Assembly (NCBI GenBank): GCA_003989085.1
Contig: RXIV01000007.1
Location: 124,001 to 188,000, forward strand
Reading direction: 5' to 3'
Source: Candidatus Competibacteraceae bacterium
GTDB lineage: Bacteria > Pseudomonadota > Gammaproteobacteria > Competibacterales > Competibacteraceae
Length of the DNA: 64,000 nucleotides
The stretch's first letter is position 1, and the number at the start of each line of letters is the position of its first letter. Position numbers and translations under genes: made by a program. The notes under the pieces were generated by a model that worked only from the letters and a program-made list of their open reading frames with translations, was not told where the DNA came from and did not search any database. Shown one piece after another: positions 63,259 to 64,000 of this stretch.

Positions 63259-64000
63259 ATGTCCTCCCGCGCGCGTGTCTGGCCCGGCAAACCCTATCCG
63301 CTTGGCGCAACCTGGGACGGCAAGGGCGTCAATTTCGCGCTGTTTTCCGCCCATGCCGAAAAAGTCGAACTGTGCTTGTTCGATTCTTCCGGCCAGCGCG
63401 AAATTGAACGGCTGCCGCTGCCGGAGAATACCGATCAAATCTGGCATGGCTATGTCCCCGGCCTGTGGCCCGGCACTCTGTATGGCTATCGGGTCTCAGG
63501 GCCTTATGAGCCGCACATCGGTCACCGATTCAATCATCATAAACTGCTGCTCGATCCCTACGCCAAGCAGTTCTACGGCGTCCTCCATCTGCGCGACGAG
63601 CATTGCGGTTATCAGGTCGGTCACAGCAACGCCGACCTCTCGTTTGACACCCGCGACAACGCCCGCGAGATGCTTAAGTGCGTGGTCGTCGATACCGGGT
63701 TCAACTGGAACGGCGATCATCCGCCGGAAACACCGTGGTCGCGCACCCTGATTTACGAAACCCATGTGCGCGGTTTCACCATCCATCATGAGGGCATCCC
63801 TCACCACCTGCGTGGAACCTTCGCCGGTCTGGCTCACCCTGAAATCATCAAGCATCTTCAGGCGCTCGGCATCACCTCGGTGGAACTGATGCCGGTTCAC
63901 GCCTTCGTCGATGACCGTTTTCTGGTAGACCGTGGGCTGCGCAACTACTGGGGTTATAGCACCCTGTGCTTCTTTGCCCCGGAGCCACGTTATCTGAGCG
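63259..64000 (+). CDS. glgX: Glycogen debranching enzyme GlgX, N-terminal part (cut by window edge)
   Basis: 247 codons are present up to the window edge. It opens SSRARVWPGKPYPLGATWDG then GVNFALFSAHAEKVELCLFD, the N-terminal CBM48 typical of isoamylase/GlgX. DTGFNWNGDHPPETPWSRTL and IYETHVRGFT open the GH13_11 barrel, and LQALGITSVELMPVHAFVDD with NYWGYSTLCFFAPEPRY is its first conserved region. It hydrolyses alpha-1,6 branches of phosphorylase-limited glycogen. It continues the glycogen theme of 50-57 kb, separated by cysB, the Tus-like gene and mod. Confidence 0.92.
   Translation, partial: MSSRARVWPGKPYPLGATWDGKGVNFALFSAHAEKVELCLFDSSGQREIERLPLPENTDQIWHGYVPGLWPGTLYGYRVSGPYEPHIGHRFNHHKLLLDPYAKQFYGVLHLRDEHCGYQVGHSNADLSFDTRDNAREMLKCVVVDTGFNWNGDHPPETPWSRTLIYETHVRGFTIHHEGIPHHLRGTFAGLAHPEIIKHLQALGITSVELMPVHAFVDDRFLVDRGLRNYWGYSTLCFFAPEPRYLS

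Overview
The window looks like chromosome of a GC-rich gammaproteobacterium. The evidence is a Pil/Chp-type chemosensory operon, a CysB-family regulator, an E. coli-like ModE/ModABC system with a recognisable ModE operator, NirBD plus a BFD-tailed NasA nitrate reductase, and a probable Tus-like protein. A glycogen-storing organism of the Competibacter type would fit, but that is inference and no 16S or other marker is present.

Layout. 0-5.7 kb (minus): indolepyruvate:ferredoxin oxidoreductase iorA-iorB followed by livK-livH-livM; where livG/livF would be expected there is instead the start of a HigB-like toxin cut by the window edge. 5.7-6.4 kb: a gap with a decayed livK-like scrap. 6.4-16.4 kb (plus): a chemosensory operon (PilG- and PilH-like regulators, CheW, an unusual periplasmic binding protein, PilJ-like MCP, a 1312-residue hybrid CheA/ChpA, two more CheW). 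16.5-18.3 kb: plasmid or element remnants (KfrA-like protein, a 57-residue acidic protein, a truncated Toprim protein). 18.3-24.1 kb: a strongly decayed stretch (a 332-bp segment bounded by a perfect 16-bp inverted repeat, two ABC-2 permease pseudogenes, a DHA2 exporter, pyruvate kinase, a deleted rpoH, cbpM, and a cbpA tail). 24.3-29.1 kb: a complete four-gene MacAB/TolC-type exporter operon. 29.4-33.3 kb: a DUF4239 protein, NnrS, a small conserved ORF, and a tyrosine recombinase followed by a dense hairpin array enclosed by a perfect 18-bp inverted repeat.

33.3-42.4 kb is a nitrate assimilation locus. A PP2C/serine-threonine kinase fusion and a NarK/NasA-type transporter are divergent from nirB-nirD-nasA, and the intergenic region carries a good sigma-54 -24/-12 element and an NtrC-like site. 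42.9-49.0 kb holds gltB-gltD, which assimilate the ammonium produced. 49.1-56.7 kb holds thiM, malQ, glgC, glgB and glgA (glycogen synthesis and turnover). Then come cysB, the Tus-like gene, modE-modA-modB-modC-modD (molybdate supply, needed by NasA), and a glgX-type debranching enzyme cut by the right edge.

Points I would look at first: the hairpin array after the recombinase, the Tus-like gene, the phased heptanucleotide (CCTTTAA-type) repeats found in four consecutive spacers from 42.8 to 50.0 kb, the C-poor, T/G-rich coding strand of glgB-glgA-cysB, and the periplasmic binding protein embedded in the chemosensory operon.
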